Shown here: positions 35,886 to 47,555 of the stretch, in pieces
Layout of the letters: each line of letters starts with the position of its first letter
Position numbering within the stretch: the first letter of the stretch is position 1
Source of the DNA: Piper betle
Taxonomy: Eukaryota; Streptophyta; Magnoliopsida; Piperales; Piperaceae
Reading direction: 5' to 3'
DNA length: 64,000 nucleotides
NCBI GenBank assembly: GCA_033002965.1
Contig: JAURVB010014889.1
Span: forward strand, 124,001-188,000
Program-made: the position numbers and the translations under genes
The notes under the pieces: model-generated
Told to the model about the DNA's origin: nothing
What the model saw: only the letters and a program-made list of their open reading frames with translations
Databases searched by the model: none

Positions 35886-36833
35886 ATGATTGCCAGGGCT
35901 GTCTTACTTATTGTAATAACCAGCTTCGTCCCCTCACCAACATGGGGAAGGAAGAATGATTCCAATGACCAGCAACATCCGTTGGTGAAGAACCCTCGCT
36001 GCCAAGACAAGTGCGGGGACTTGACGGTTCCTTACCCATTCGGCATAGCCCATCCAGACTGCTCCTTGTCCCCGGAGTTCAACCTCACCTGCAAGTCACA
36101 AAAGCTGTACCTCCAAGACGATTACAAGGTCACCAACTTAACATCCGACGGCGAACTCTCAATTGAGACATGGATAAGCTACTACTGCATCTACAGAGCT
36201 AAAGGCAAGATCTCCAGCTACCAAGGGAACCGAATCTCGTTGATGGAGAACTCTTCCTTCGCCTTCTCCACTACCCGAAACGCCTTCACCGTCCTCGGCT
36301 GCGACACCCTCGGCATCTTCAACGCCGCCAAAGGCAACAATTACACCACCGGGTGCCTGACCTACTGCACCGAATACTCTAAGCCCATGGACGGCTCTTG
36401 CAACGGCGTCGGCTGCTGTCAAGTGCCCCTCCAACAAGGCCTCCAGCAGATCTGGTTCCAATTGGAGAGCCGCAACAACTACAGCAATGTCGGAGGTGAT
36501 ACGGCTTGTGGGTATGTTTTCATCGTCGACAAGGAGAAGTTCAATTTTACCGTGGCCGACCTGGTGGCGGACGACTTCTGGAACAGGTTGCCCAGAGCTC
36601 CCGTCGTGCTTGACTGGGCGGTGGGCGGGGTTAACGGCTCTTGCGAGACGGAGAAGACGAACAAGATCTGTGTCGGCGGCGAGTGCACGAAGGCGCCGGC
36701 GGGGGTGAACGGGTACCGGTGCAAGTGCCTTGATGGGTACGAGGGCAACCCTTACCTCGCCAATGGCTGCTATGGTAGTACACACTCCGTTTCCCTTCTC
36801 TGCTTTTTATTTCCTTCTCTGTCCCGTTCTTAG
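35886..36833 (+). CDS. WAKL: WAK-like ectodomain (GUB_WAK_bind) without EGF or kinase; truncated gene
   Basis: Encodes the extracellular part of a wall-associated kinase: signal peptide (about 1-21, MIARAVLLIVITSF), GUB_WAK_bind galacturonan-binding domain with CQDKCGDLTVPYPFG, conserved GCDTLG, GVGCCQ and CGYVF motifs, several N-glycosylation sites, and the C-terminal VVLDWAVGG and YRCKCLDGYEGNPY region. In WAK genes exon 1 ends here. A donor is present at 36775 (tatg|gtagta), but no EGF exon, TM segment or kinase follows in the next 2.8 kb, which is AT-rich and contains an inverted repeat. Read through the donor, the frame ends at 36833 after 315 residues, so a secreted wall-binding protein is possible. 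More likely it is a 5' remnant of a WAK gene. The uninterrupted frame and good TATA box argue that it decayed recently or is kept. Confidence 0.82.
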   Translation: MIARAVLLIVITSFVPSPTWGRKNDSNDQQHPLVKNPRCQDKCGDLTVPYPFGIAHPDCSLSPEFNLTCKSQKLYLQDDYKVTNLTSDGELSIETWISYYCIYRAKGKISSYQGNRISLMENSSFAFSTTRNAFTVLGCDTLGIFNAAKGNNYTTGCLTYCTEYSKPMDGSCNGVGCCQVPLQQGLQQIWFQLESRNNYSNVGGDTACGYVFIVDKEKFNFTVADLVADDFWNRLPRAPVVLDWAVGGVNGSCETEKTNKICVGGECTKAPAGVNGYRCKCLDGYEGNPYLANGCYGSTHSVSLLCFLFPSLSRS

Positions 36834-37122
36834 CATACATCAATTTTATTCAACTTTTCTGCTCAACTTTCTTTGAAAATTTTATGGATGAACGTTGCAT
36901 GATTTTATGGTAAATCAAAACAATTGATAGAATGATAAACCTAGATTTAAGCTGTGGTACATGCACGTGAACGTGGGACTAATCGATTTGTTGAATGAAT
37001 TTGTGAAGATATTAACGGGTGCGAGAGGGTGAGTGCTAATCGTTCAAGAGCAGAGATATGCGTCAACACGGAAGTTTCGAGTGCGTAATAGATAGGCCGA
37101 CGCGAGTCGTTGAGATTGTAAT

Positions 37123-38262
37123 TGGTGCTATACGCAACCAATGTTAGAGATAGAGCTTAATTTTATAGGCAAATTGTCATTGAATTATTTGAATGATCAG
37201 ATTTATTATAAGAATTTAATATTTTAGAGATAGATTATGATTAATTTTAACTTTAAAGATAAAACCCTAATTAAATAAGAATATAGAATAGAATAATTTA
37301 TTTTATTTTATCATTTTTATTGCATTTTAATTGGTTGAATATCCAACTTTTAATTAAAAACCGACTTATAGTTCTTTCATTGATAAAGGTAGATATATTA
37401 TTAAAGAGTAATTATCACTTAAACCCTTAGAATTAATCAAATCATAACTTAGCTTTTAGCCCTTCTCATTTCAAAAAATATAATTTAACCACCCTCTACA
37501 CTGACACAGTTATACAAAATCACTTAAGTGATGACATAGCAAGGTTTGTAACTCATACAAAAATCATTTAAATATGAGTTTAAAAAATTATAGTAATTAA
37601 CCTACGTGTGAAAAGAATGATAATATTTCGTCTTACATACGAGTTAAAAAAATGACCTTGATGGAAGATTAAATAAAATAGTGATTTATTTTATTTAATC
37701 ATTATATATTTTATTATAGTGTATATATTTTATTTTAAATTATTTTATATTATAAAATAATTAATTATATTTTATAATGTGGCACCACCACGTTACCCAT
37801 TAACCGGTTGCAAATATGTAATGTTATCACTTTACTATTTTTGTGTAATGGTGTTAGTGTAAAGATTAGTTAAGTGATGTTTTTTAAAAGAAGAGAGCCT
37901 AAGTGATAAGTAGACTTGGTCAATGAGGGCTAAGCGATGATTCGAGTAATTTCAGAGCGGCTTAGTGATGTTTACTCTTTAATAATATATCTACTTTTAT
38001 CAATAAAAAGGAATTTTAAGTTGGTTTCTAATTAAAAGTTGGGCATTCAACCAATTAAAATATATACAAATGATAAAATAAATTAAATTATTATATTTTA
38101 TATTCTTATTTAATTAGGGTTCTATATTTAAAATTAAAATTAAACATAATCTATCCCTAGGATATTAAATTATTATAGCTAATCTCATTATTCACATAAT
38201 TTAATGAAAATTTATCTATAAAATTAAAACCTATCTCTAAAATAGGTTGCATATAGCACCAC
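37123..38262. repeat. Long inverted repeat, ~430-470-bp arms
   Basis: The left arm (about 37123-37545) is the diverged reverse complement of the right arm (about 37795-38262). Matching landmarks include ggtgctata...gcaacc at the outer ends, ccctaattaaataagaata, attggttgaat and ttattaaagagtaa. The spacer is about 250 bp. It is non-coding and AT-rich. No clean target duplication was seen, so it may be a foldback or Mutator-like MITE. A transcript across it would form a long hairpin. Confidence 0.75.
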
Positions 38263-39599
38263 ATTTTGCCTAGTTAGTATATAGTTCCATTAAAAAAAGC
38301 AAGGGTCTCATATTTTATCTTATATATTTCAATCTTATATGATCTAAAATGTTAAAAAAATAACAATAGTTAGGGCTTGTATTCATGACATTTTGACCTT
38401 GTTAAGATACTATTTTCATTATATAGTGATAACTTTTAAAATTTGCAGGAATTTTAATATTATTTTCCTTTTATTTTGTAAACATCATTATTGTTTAATT
38501 TTTTCCAAAGTAAATATCGTCCTTTAATTTGATGTTAAAAGCTTGGCACCTATTTTTATGTTTAATAATAAAAATTAGGTTCATTGGTTGTCAAAGAGAT
38601 TGAACTAGTCAGTCGTGACTGGCCATTTGTGAAGATCTTTATTATTTGACTACTTGCAGAAAACCGTGTGTCAATACCCGGTTAGCTTGCATGACGTTAT
38701 GATCCGATCGGACCAGACTCGTTTGACTCCATCGACCACCAAAAGTGCACCAACCGCTACTCTTTTCCCAAATCGCAAATGGTCATTCAAATTCTGGGTT
38801 TGATATCTTTAAATGTATTTTTCAATTGCCTCTATGGTATGGTGTTTATCTTAATTAGTTTGCACTGGTCATTTGTAAAGACTTTTATGATCTTTTCTGT
38901 ATTGGATAACTCATTACACCATTAAAGAGAGAGCATGCATAGCTTATTTCAACTCCTACAAGGAAATTTTCTCATAATTTTTATTTATAATAAGCTTTAC
39001 TAAACGACGCTGAGGCAGCGGATTGTTGGCTACTGTGTTGATCATGATTAGTAGTTTGGACCGGTCAAGTGTGAGGATCTTTATTATTCAAAATTTAGGA
39101 CTCAAAGGGAGAAGTATCCATAATTCCAATTTAAAGGGAATAAATTTGAAAATAACAAGTTACCTCACTTTTGGGTCAAAATGATTTTCAGCGGTAAAAA
39201 TAAACCAAAATTAAAGATTTAAAGGTAAGATGTCTTTTTTAATTTATTATCATTAAATCGTCAATTTTGATAATAGTCTCCTAAAATCATAAATTTTAGA
39301 TAATAGCACCCTTTTTCCCGTAAATTTCTTTGTTTACTCCCAGCATATATACAAGTGAAAACACCAAAAATATCCTTAAAGCTCTAGAATTTGTAAGTAC
39401 CTACCAAGTGCAACACGTTAAGTCTCTTGTGAGTACCTTCCAAGTGCAACATATTTAGTCTCTTCAGAAACATCTGATAAGAGAAAATTACTACACACAA
39501 ATCAAAGCTAAGTAGAAGATTAAGGGCTTAAGCATCAAAGCACAAGTAGAAAAAAATTATTCAACAAACTAACATGTGGTACCAGCATCTATGCTGATG
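38263..39599. other. Gene-free AT-rich DNA
   Basis: No coding or bounded element supported. Non-repetitive by eye. Confidence 0.4.
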
Positions 39600-42475
39600 T
39601 TATTTGCGACCAACTTTACTAAGGCTGATTATGCGATCACTGCCTCCCCGCGAACCAGGTCTCAATCCCATGATGTTGGTGGCGAATGTAAGCCCACCAG
39701 ATCGACCAATTGCTGACCTTCCTTCAATTCCACAAATCAGCCGCCAACTGCTTTGTCTCGTATGAGGGAGCGATTCCTTCCACCTTCCCGAAGGCGCGCC
39801 GGATACGTCTCTTCTCCTGGGACGAAGTCCATCCAATCCTCCACCTGTTGTCTCGTTAAAAGCTCTTTCATTGCTTTCCACCAGAGTGGTCAGCTTGTCT
39901 GTGAGTTGAGAAGCCAACGCTTGCAATCTTGTATGCTCCACCACATCGTGAAAGACAACGCAACGAGAAGGCTGGTCCCAGCTTACATGGAGCTCCTCTG
40001 CTATCAGCATCTCGCTTATTATGCTGTGGGTTTGGGTTTCTGATAGTTCAAACATACAAGTCAGTTGGTCCGCAGTGCCGCCTCCTTAATTTTAGACCTC
40101 AACATTTCAAGGTATTTTCACGATCGTGAATGAGCTTCCACATTTCCAGAGGCTAATAGTTTCAAAAGCCTTCTCAAATTCTCCTTTGCAAAGCGTTCTT
40201 GCTGCTGCCATGATGTGATCACGGACATTTTCAGGAGGGCCCGGGAAAGTCTGCCGCTCACCCATCTCAATTAGTCTCCGGAAAGCCCTGCTAATAACTT
40301 TCCGTTTTGCACCATGAGAATTAGCAGCCATATTAGGGACTTCAAGGAGCATGGCACATATCAGGTGAACTGCCTCTCAAAGCTCAAGGTTTATATGCAT
40401 ATGTTTGGGCATCTGTCTTCTTCTTTCTGCTCTTTCCTGAATAAAACAAGAAAGTATGCAGACTGAGGTGCAAAGTCAAATATTATCATGTATGACAGAA
40501 TAGGAAGGGGGAAAAAAATGACTGCAAGCCTTCTGATTCAACTACTTAATATTTGCAGTCTTTAAAAGCAAACGGCAATAATACCAATCTGAATTTACTA
40601 AGGAAGTTCCTTGCATTCAAAAGTAGCATACACTATATATGAAACACAATATGTTGTCTATTGATAACATTATAACATCCTGCCCGCTGTACAAGGCATC
40701 TTCTAATATGCAATATGTATCACAGTGCAAGAACAACCACTCTTTTCTCTCCCTTGACCCACCCACCAAAACCTTCATGACACTGAAAAAGTCTAAGAGA
40801 AGTAAACCAAATGATCAATTATTTTCAACCACAATTAAAAGGATGAAACAGAATACATCACAAGGCCTAAATAGTTTCTGGAAACCAATTAAGCAATTAA
40901 GACTGGCAGCAGGGAGTGCAGTTAATCTTCTACAGAAGAGGCATTTGAACTTGGGGTATAACCAATACTCAAACACATACATATTTATATACATTAATTG
41001 ACATGCATTTTTGTATACTCATTCAATTCATATTTGTATGCATAGGGAAGACATATAAAATGTCTAAGATAACCACTTCCATCAATTACTGCCAAACGAA
41101 CAATAAATCCTCATCAACACTTACTTATATTCATTGATTGACATGCATTTTTGTATACTTTTTCCATTGAATGACATTAATATTTGTACACGTAGGGAAG
41201 TTGTAATACATATATACTGTCTAAGATAACCACTTCCATCAATTACTCCCAAATGAACAATCAATCCTCATCAAAGCAGCTGTCAGCTAAACTATGACTC
41301 CTACATACATAAAATTCCATAACAAGGCATTACCCTGACTTAAAATTTGATGCACAAGAACTAAAATATTGAGGGTGTGGAACAAAATAAGAGGAAGTAT
41401 TTCATAAAACTAAACCAGAAAAAAATGAATAAAAAAACTGTTCTGGAGTCTTACTATGGAAACGGCTTTGTGAAACCCCCTGTGCAAGCAGTTGCTTTAG
41501 ATAATCTTGTATGTTTTGAGCGAGAACAAGGAATGTGGGCTCATCTCTCAACTTTTCAACAAATTCTAGAGTATAAGGTTCAATGCATTGCAAAATCATG
41601 AAAAATTCAGTACCAACTCTCTCGAGAAACGCAGCCAAATTTCCCAAACTTGAATGTTTATTTTGTAATTAGAACCCTTCTGGGTCTCATTCTTTTCTGG
41701 ATCCACTAAATCATTCACAAAAATGTTAGGATAGTGCTCAAGAATATCTAGTGTGACTAGAATGTTCTTTACAAATTTTTACCACACATCAAAAGGCATG
41801 TGACCGCTGAGGCTTGGACACGTCAAACCGTGCCGAGACCAAATTGAATGTTATATCAAGCTTCTGTGTAGGTGTCTTGGCCACAGTACTCAAACTTGTT
41901 AATTGTTCAACCTGTTCAACCCTTCCGCTACCTTTACGGTACCTTGCAGCAATAATTTCCTTAAATTTTTTATTAACCATATCCCACTGAATTTCACTGG
42001 GATATTTACCAAATTGCCTGTCTATGACTTTGTCTTTCTTGCTCATCTTCTTTTCCCATGCACCTCCAACCTCAACTCGAGCATAAACTTCTCCTTCACC
42101 TTCATCTTCATCCTCTTCTTCATCTTAGGACAAGGTTGATGGGTCACTTTGAATTCCAGATCAGAATCTTCATCCTTATCATCGTGGTCTTCCTCTTCAT
42201 CATCCTCTGATTTAGGAGTTTCATGGTACTTGTTAATCAAATCCTCAAACTGTTTATTATTTTTCTTCAGCTTACGTTTCATGGCATTGAGTGCCATGGC
42301 ATTGCTACTGCTCATTTTTTTCTTAGCTTCTTTGTTGCCCAAGGTCTCAGTCAGAAAATTTTCCAGCATAACAAGAGCTTTTATGTACAACCCGGGAACT
42401 TTCTCAGACTGTATCACGCGGAACACCCTCTCTCACCATCAGAATCATCACTGTCGCTGGCATTTCCCGCGAGCA
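39600..42475 (-). pseudogene. EIF3C: eIF3c (translation initiation factor 3 subunit C) pseudogene, unprocessed
   Basis: Five or more pieces match plant eIF3c in order on the minus strand. Near 42475-42430 is RYLLAGNASDSDDSDG; 42426-42043 has [35 protein letters not shown] and an acidic stretch. 42046-41789 has PSEIQWDMVNKKFKE and KTPTQKLDI. 41647-41450 has DEPTFLVLAQNIQDYL joined directly to LLAQGVSQSRFHSKTPEQ. After an intron, about 40446-40107 has [20 protein letters not shown] and [12 protein letters not shown] (PCI/winged-helix region), and 40055-39600 has SWDQPSRCVVFHDV and the Gly/Arg-rich tail. The N-terminus and roughly 200 internal residues are missing and frames change several times. 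A recognisable intron with an attcag acceptor remains between KTPEQ and the next block, so it arose by DNA duplication, not retroposition. It cannot encode a functional subunit. Confidence 0.9.
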
Positions 42476-42523
42476 AATATCGCTGATATTTACCCGGGAA
42501 AGAAAATTTTATTTTTTTCAAGG

Positions 42524-42696
42524 TAATTATAAAGAGAAATTTACCAAATAATAATAAAGAAAACCATTCCTCTTAAATATGGACAAATTGTTACTTCTAG
42601 GGAACTTAGGGGCATGAATGGTAGACCTATAGGCATGGATTTATACAACTTACAAGAACTTGGTGAGTTTATGTACATGTTAGACGACACTAGATG
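42524..42696. repeat. Duplicated segment, copy 2, left part
   Basis: Matches 31513-31690 and is cut at 42697 by the LTR-like insertion. The match resumes at 48150. The joined parts reproduce copy 1. Confidence 0.8.
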
Positions 42697-42940
42697 TGTA
42701 ACATCCCAAATTCGGTTTACACTCGAAACCAAATCAGAATATTATTGGTCCCGGTTAGGTCGGCAAATCCAAACCTAACCCTGCGAATTTATCCTCGGCA
42801 TCTCTAGAGGGAAGATATTTATTACTATGTATGGATAAATGCACAAAATAAACCTAACATGTAATGACAACCAGTTCATACTAAAAATAATGGTAATAAA
42901 AACGATAAAGTTGATAATAAATAATGACAAAAATAATTAC

Positions 42941-43290
42941 GCGGTGGCTTGGGGGTGGGTAGCGAGGGGTTGGGTGCGGGGAGCTAGGGGTGGGGGGGGG
43001 TGGGGGTGGGGGGGGTGGAGGAGGGCGGCGGCGGGGGGCGGGGGTGGGGAGGGGCTAAGGGCGGGGTGGACGGGCTGGTGGCGGGGGCGGCGAGCCGAGG
43101 GCAGGGGGCGGCAATGGGTGGCGGCCTGGCGATCGGGCGGAAGGGCAGGAGGCGGAGGGCCGAAGGCCGAGGGGCGGCGGAGGGCCGCGGCCAAAGGGCA
43201 CAAAAGGAAAGAAGAAGAGGGGGAGAGGGGGTGTGGGGAAATTATTGTCGGCCGTTGGATCAGATCCAACGGCTGACATTTGGCAGCGTT
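42941..43290. repeat. G-rich island and short palindrome
   Basis: About 300 bases of near-continuous G-rich sequence on plus (ggggtgggggtggggg type). The long Gly/Arg and Pro-rich frames over it are compositional artefacts. It is followed at 43251-43277 by a perfect-looking palindrome gccgttggatc/gatccaacggc. G-tract density is compatible with quadruplex formation. Confidence 0.6.
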
Positions 43291-43344
43291 AAAACGCTAC
43301 CAAAAGGGGGCAGCGTATATTAGTCTGCCCCTTATTATATATTA

Positions 43345-43372
<28 letters not shown>

Positions 43373-43375
<3 letters not shown>

Positions 43376-46287
43376 AACACCCCGTTTCGGCTCACCAATG
43401 AACCGACCCAGAAATGTCACCGGCGACCGAATCGTTCGCTAATCTACTGGGTTCGGTTAAGCCGACCCGGATCTGCCCTCAGCGTCTCAAGATGGAGATG
43501 CAAACATGAAATGTATGAATGGGAACGATTGGGTTCTAACGCGGTCCTACATGCATGCTATGATGTACAAGCAAAAACAAGACAAAACAATAAATGAGAA
43601 ACCAAAAGAAAATATATACTACTACGTAAAAACGGACAGAGTTTCCCCTAAAAGTGCAATAAGGGCCAACCTGTCCACAACAAAGGTATATAAATATTTT
43701 ATCAAAATACGACAAAACATAACAATCTACCGCGACATTCCATTATTATCTCAGTTGTTTTCATCTAAGCCGAGGCTGAACTCCAAGGCTCCCTGCTCAT
43801 TCACATCTATCCGTTCATTTCATAACAGGCAATTCATCAAGACAAAAACATTCTAACAATCATTCACACAGCATTAAACAACCATCATTATACATTACAC
43901 GCGGCAGGTACATGTGTGCGCGGTTCTGTGCTGCTCCTCCGCAGTCCCGACAGCTTTCATTGCTCGCATTCCTCACCTACATATATATAGAAAAACCGTC
44001 AGTAACGAGTGTTGCCGGCCCGAAAAATAACTAATATCAATCTGGCACAGGAGAGCAAACTCTCCTGTTGAATGAAAACCATATACTTCCTCAAGAACTC
44101 TCATCAGGGCACATACGGGAGCCGTCGCCCTCGGGTCGACAGCGTCCCCTTTCTTTCTCATTCTCATACCTTGGCCATTTCTCTATCGCTTCTCGCATCA
44201 AATCTCATTCCTTTCCGCCCTCTGCACCTTCCATATTACTCCTGGCCTTGAGCACGAAGGCCGAGTACTCTCAGGCAATCGCCTTTAGTACCCTTTGAAA
44301 CCACAAGTCTAGACATGCGTTGCAATGCAGTACCCGTGAACCTCCACACTTCTCTGGGTTTGAGGAACTCAAAGGTGGAGTTGTCAGGATCCCTCGGGAA
44401 TGAAACAGCCCGCACACCATTCCAGAGCCCACTATCGACACACACGTGCCCGCTCGCGTAGCACGGTAGTCGGATTTCCCTCATTCAATCTCTCACAAAA
44501 ATGCGAAAACTATACATATATATAGGTCTGGGTTGGGATTTATACAATAGGCCCGAAGGCAACGTGAGCTGGATCTGAAGTTCGAAAACAAACTCGAGGG
44601 ATCTCATCCTCGAGGGTTATTAATCCGAAAAATTGTTGGCTAAATGGCCCGAGTTAAGTGGGATCCGATAAAATACCACTTAACACGTCCTGCATGTAAT
44701 AAATCAAATACACAATAGAATAGCGTAAAACAGAGAACGAGTCCTAAACGGACCTGGTAGAAGCTCCAAATGGGTCCACGCGCCTAGGCGGCGAGCTCCT
44801 ACACCGTACCTACACAATCAAGCTAAAAACTAACGCCCGCATGATGAATCACACATCCTATAGCATGCACACACAATCAACACAATCGCGCATCAATCAA
44901 CACACATCAACCTATATCAATTCTAGCAAGCCTACTTAGGCTAATTTGCATTAGATCATAATCATTACCTAGTTACCCTAATTTGTTTCTTAGCCTCCAT
45001 TTTTAACACCACTCAATCAAACAAATTTCATATTTTATCCTTAATCAATTCTACATGTACACATATAATTATAACACACAATTCACCAATCCTAGCATGC
45101 AATTCTAATAATCAATACTTTTAAATAATCTAAGTTAAAATAAATTATACCTCACGTCGTCGAAAATCGGCGACGGCTAGGGTTTCCATTTCGTGGCTCG
45201 AAACTCGAATTCGGCACCTAGCGGCGTCCGAAGTCCGATCAGATTGGACCGGGTGCGTTCGGCGGATGATCCGGCGAATTTCCCACGAATCCAATTTTCT
45301 GGCGGTTCCGGCGGTTTTCCGGCGAGTGTCGGCAGTTTTCCGGCGGATTCCGACGGTTTTTCGGCGACGATTCGGGACGGGGCAATCAGGGGGTCTATCG
45401 GCACCAGCTCGATGAGCTTGGTCCGATGGTGGTGTCAAACAAAGCAGCCGGGGCGGCGATGGCTGTCGGCGGCGGCGTTGAAAATGGGCGGCAGCGGCGG
45501 CGGCGTGCTCCGATCGGGCTGCGACCGGCCTCGACGGCGCTCGGGATTGTGGGGGAAATGTCGGCGACGGCGAGAGGGTGAGACTGGTGGTCATAGCAGC
45601 GGCGACGGCGACCGAACGGCGGCAGAATCCGACCTAAAGTGGCGACGGCCGAAGCGGCTTCGTGGCATCGCGGCGGCACGCCGGCAGGCAATCGGTGGCC
45701 GGGGTCGGTCGGGGCGGCACGACGACGGCGTGGCAAGGCGGAGCGGCATCGATCGGCGGCAGTGCGGCGTCGGCGGCGGTGGCACACAGCGGCGAGGGTT
45801 TGGGTGAAGAAGGGTTGGGAGGGAGAAGAAATGCTCTAGTGGCAGTTTCGTAAATAAGTATTGACTCGATTCCTACTCGAGTCAAAATAATAACTAGTTC
45901 GTAATAAATTCTAAAAAAATCTAGAAAAATATGGAAAAATTCCATAAAATAAAACAAACACAACAACATCCAAATGGCATGCTCTATAACTAATAACCCA
46001 CCCGAATATAATCCAACGTGTCCTAACGCGTTATTCGGCCTAAAACTATTTCTACGATCAAACATATAAAAAGAAAAAAATACTGCATACTTTCATATAT
46101 TCTAATAACTCATATCTCACCATCTTCTCGACGTTATCATCATATATTCAGGTACACCTGACTCTCATCGCTCATAACTCACGGCTGGCCTCGACTCAGC
46201 ACGCGGTTTATGAAACTGACTCAACTCGAACCAACGGTTGAACCGATTGGTTCGGTAACGTAAAACCCTGACTCGAGTCATGGGTTT

Positions 46288-46291
<4 letters not shown>
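43373..46291. mobile_element. Inner solo-LTR-like element, 2.9 kb
   Basis: Starts TGTAACACCCCG and ends GGGTTTTACA, with TATAT on both sides, although this is inside an (AT)n tract so the duplication is weak evidence. No coding region for retrotransposon proteins. A catatatataggtctgggttg region near 44515 could be the LTR promoter. The 45150-45800 part is very GC-rich and gives long artefactual frames on both strands (for example 45193-45807 and 45145-45594). Confidence 0.65.

Positions 46292-46322
<31 letters not shown>
46292..46322. repeat. (AT)n microsatellite
   Basis: A pure TA run directly after the inner LTR-like element; a matching run lies before it at 43345-43372. The inner element therefore inserted into an AT microsatellite of the outer one. 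Confidence 0.85.
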
Positions 46323-46326
<4 letters not shown>

Positions 46327-46929
46327 ATTATATCACGCATGTATATTCATACAAAATCTAATCTGCTACATAATTCATTCTAAATCTTGGGTTTCAACCA
46401 ATCTATGCATTCTAATTACTTTTTGCATTAAATCTTGGGTCTTACTTGTTGTATTTATTCAATATCTAAATATATTTATTAAAACATATGAATTTAATGG
46501 TCATACTTTACATTACATCACATCATTTCCAATATAATGATAACATAACAAAATATTTAATCATTTGACATGTGTGTAAGAGACCTCATTCTTTTTCTGT
46601 CCATACTTGCTTATCACACTTATGATTATCACCATATATATTATAAAAACATGTTAGTAACGAATGTTACTGGCCTAAAAAATATAACTAATATCAAACT
46701 GACTATGAGACCAAACTCTCATATGAAAGAAAATATCGTGAATCTCTGAGGGCATCTACTGAACTGAAATCATCTTTAACTTAACTGATTTGCTCCTGCT
46801 AATGTCTCTCTCGACATTTTCTCATTTCTCTTTCTGATCCCTTGTGACTACTGTTATATCCTAAGCCTTTTTTTACTTCTATACCCACTCGCATAGCATG
46901 ATTGTTTGTATTTCCTAAGCCCTTTTTTT

Positions 46930-47490
46930 ATTTTCATACCCACTCGCGTAACATGATTGTCGGTATTTCCGACTTCGACTGGCACATACTGCTTGCGTAG
47001 AGTGGTTGTCGACGACATTGATTAGCACATGCCACTTGCATAGTGTGGTTGTCAGCAGTCATCGACTTGTACATATGGTTGTCAGATATTCCCAGCATCG
47101 ACTGGCACATGCCACATGCGTAGCATTGGTTATCGGTATTCCTGGCATCAACTGAAACATGCCACATGCGTAGCATGGTTGTCGACGGCATCGACTGGCA
47201 CATGCTACATGTGTTGCATGGTTGTCGGCAGCATCGACTGGCACATGCCACATGCGTAACATGGTTGTCAATATTCTCGGCATTGACGGGCACATGCGTA
47301 GCATGGTTTTCAGCGACATTGACTGGCACATGTCACTTGCGTAGTATGGTTGTCGGTATTCCCGACATTGACTAGGACATACCACTTGTGTAGTATGGTT
47401 GGCGGTATTCCCGACATTGACTGGCACATGCCACTTACATAGCATGGTTGTTGGTGGCTTCAATTGGCACATGCTCGCTCACGTAGTATG
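46930..47490. repeat. Minisatellite, ~12 degenerate units of 42-55 bp
   Basis: Units follow the order tagcatggttgtcgg, tattcccgacattgactgg, cacatgccacttgcg. The related inner element has only about one equivalent unit (near 44440-44470), so the array expanded in the outer element. The His/Cys-rich frames on both strands are products of the repeat. It is followed by an (AT)n run at 47516-47552. Confidence 0.8.
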
Positions 47491-47511
47491 GTTATTGAAA
47501 ATCGCAAAAAC

Positions 47512-47555
<44 letters not shown>

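Noticed and set aside
36159..36785. 208-residue open frame on the minus strand
   Set aside because: Antisense shadow of the GC-rich WAK ectodomain exon; Ala/Val/Arg-rich without domain.
42839..43323. Gly- and Pro-rich open frames of 105-145 residues
   Set aside because: They are translations of a G-rich low-complexity island.
45145..45807. Long open frames on both strands (149-204 residues)
   Set aside because: They overlap one another in a GC-rich part of a solo-LTR-like element and have no domain; composition explains them.
46930..47490. Regularly spaced repeats resembling a CRISPR array, and His/Cys-rich frames over them
   Set aside because: The units are contiguous and degenerate with no unique spacers, and the genome is plant nuclear; this is a minisatellite.
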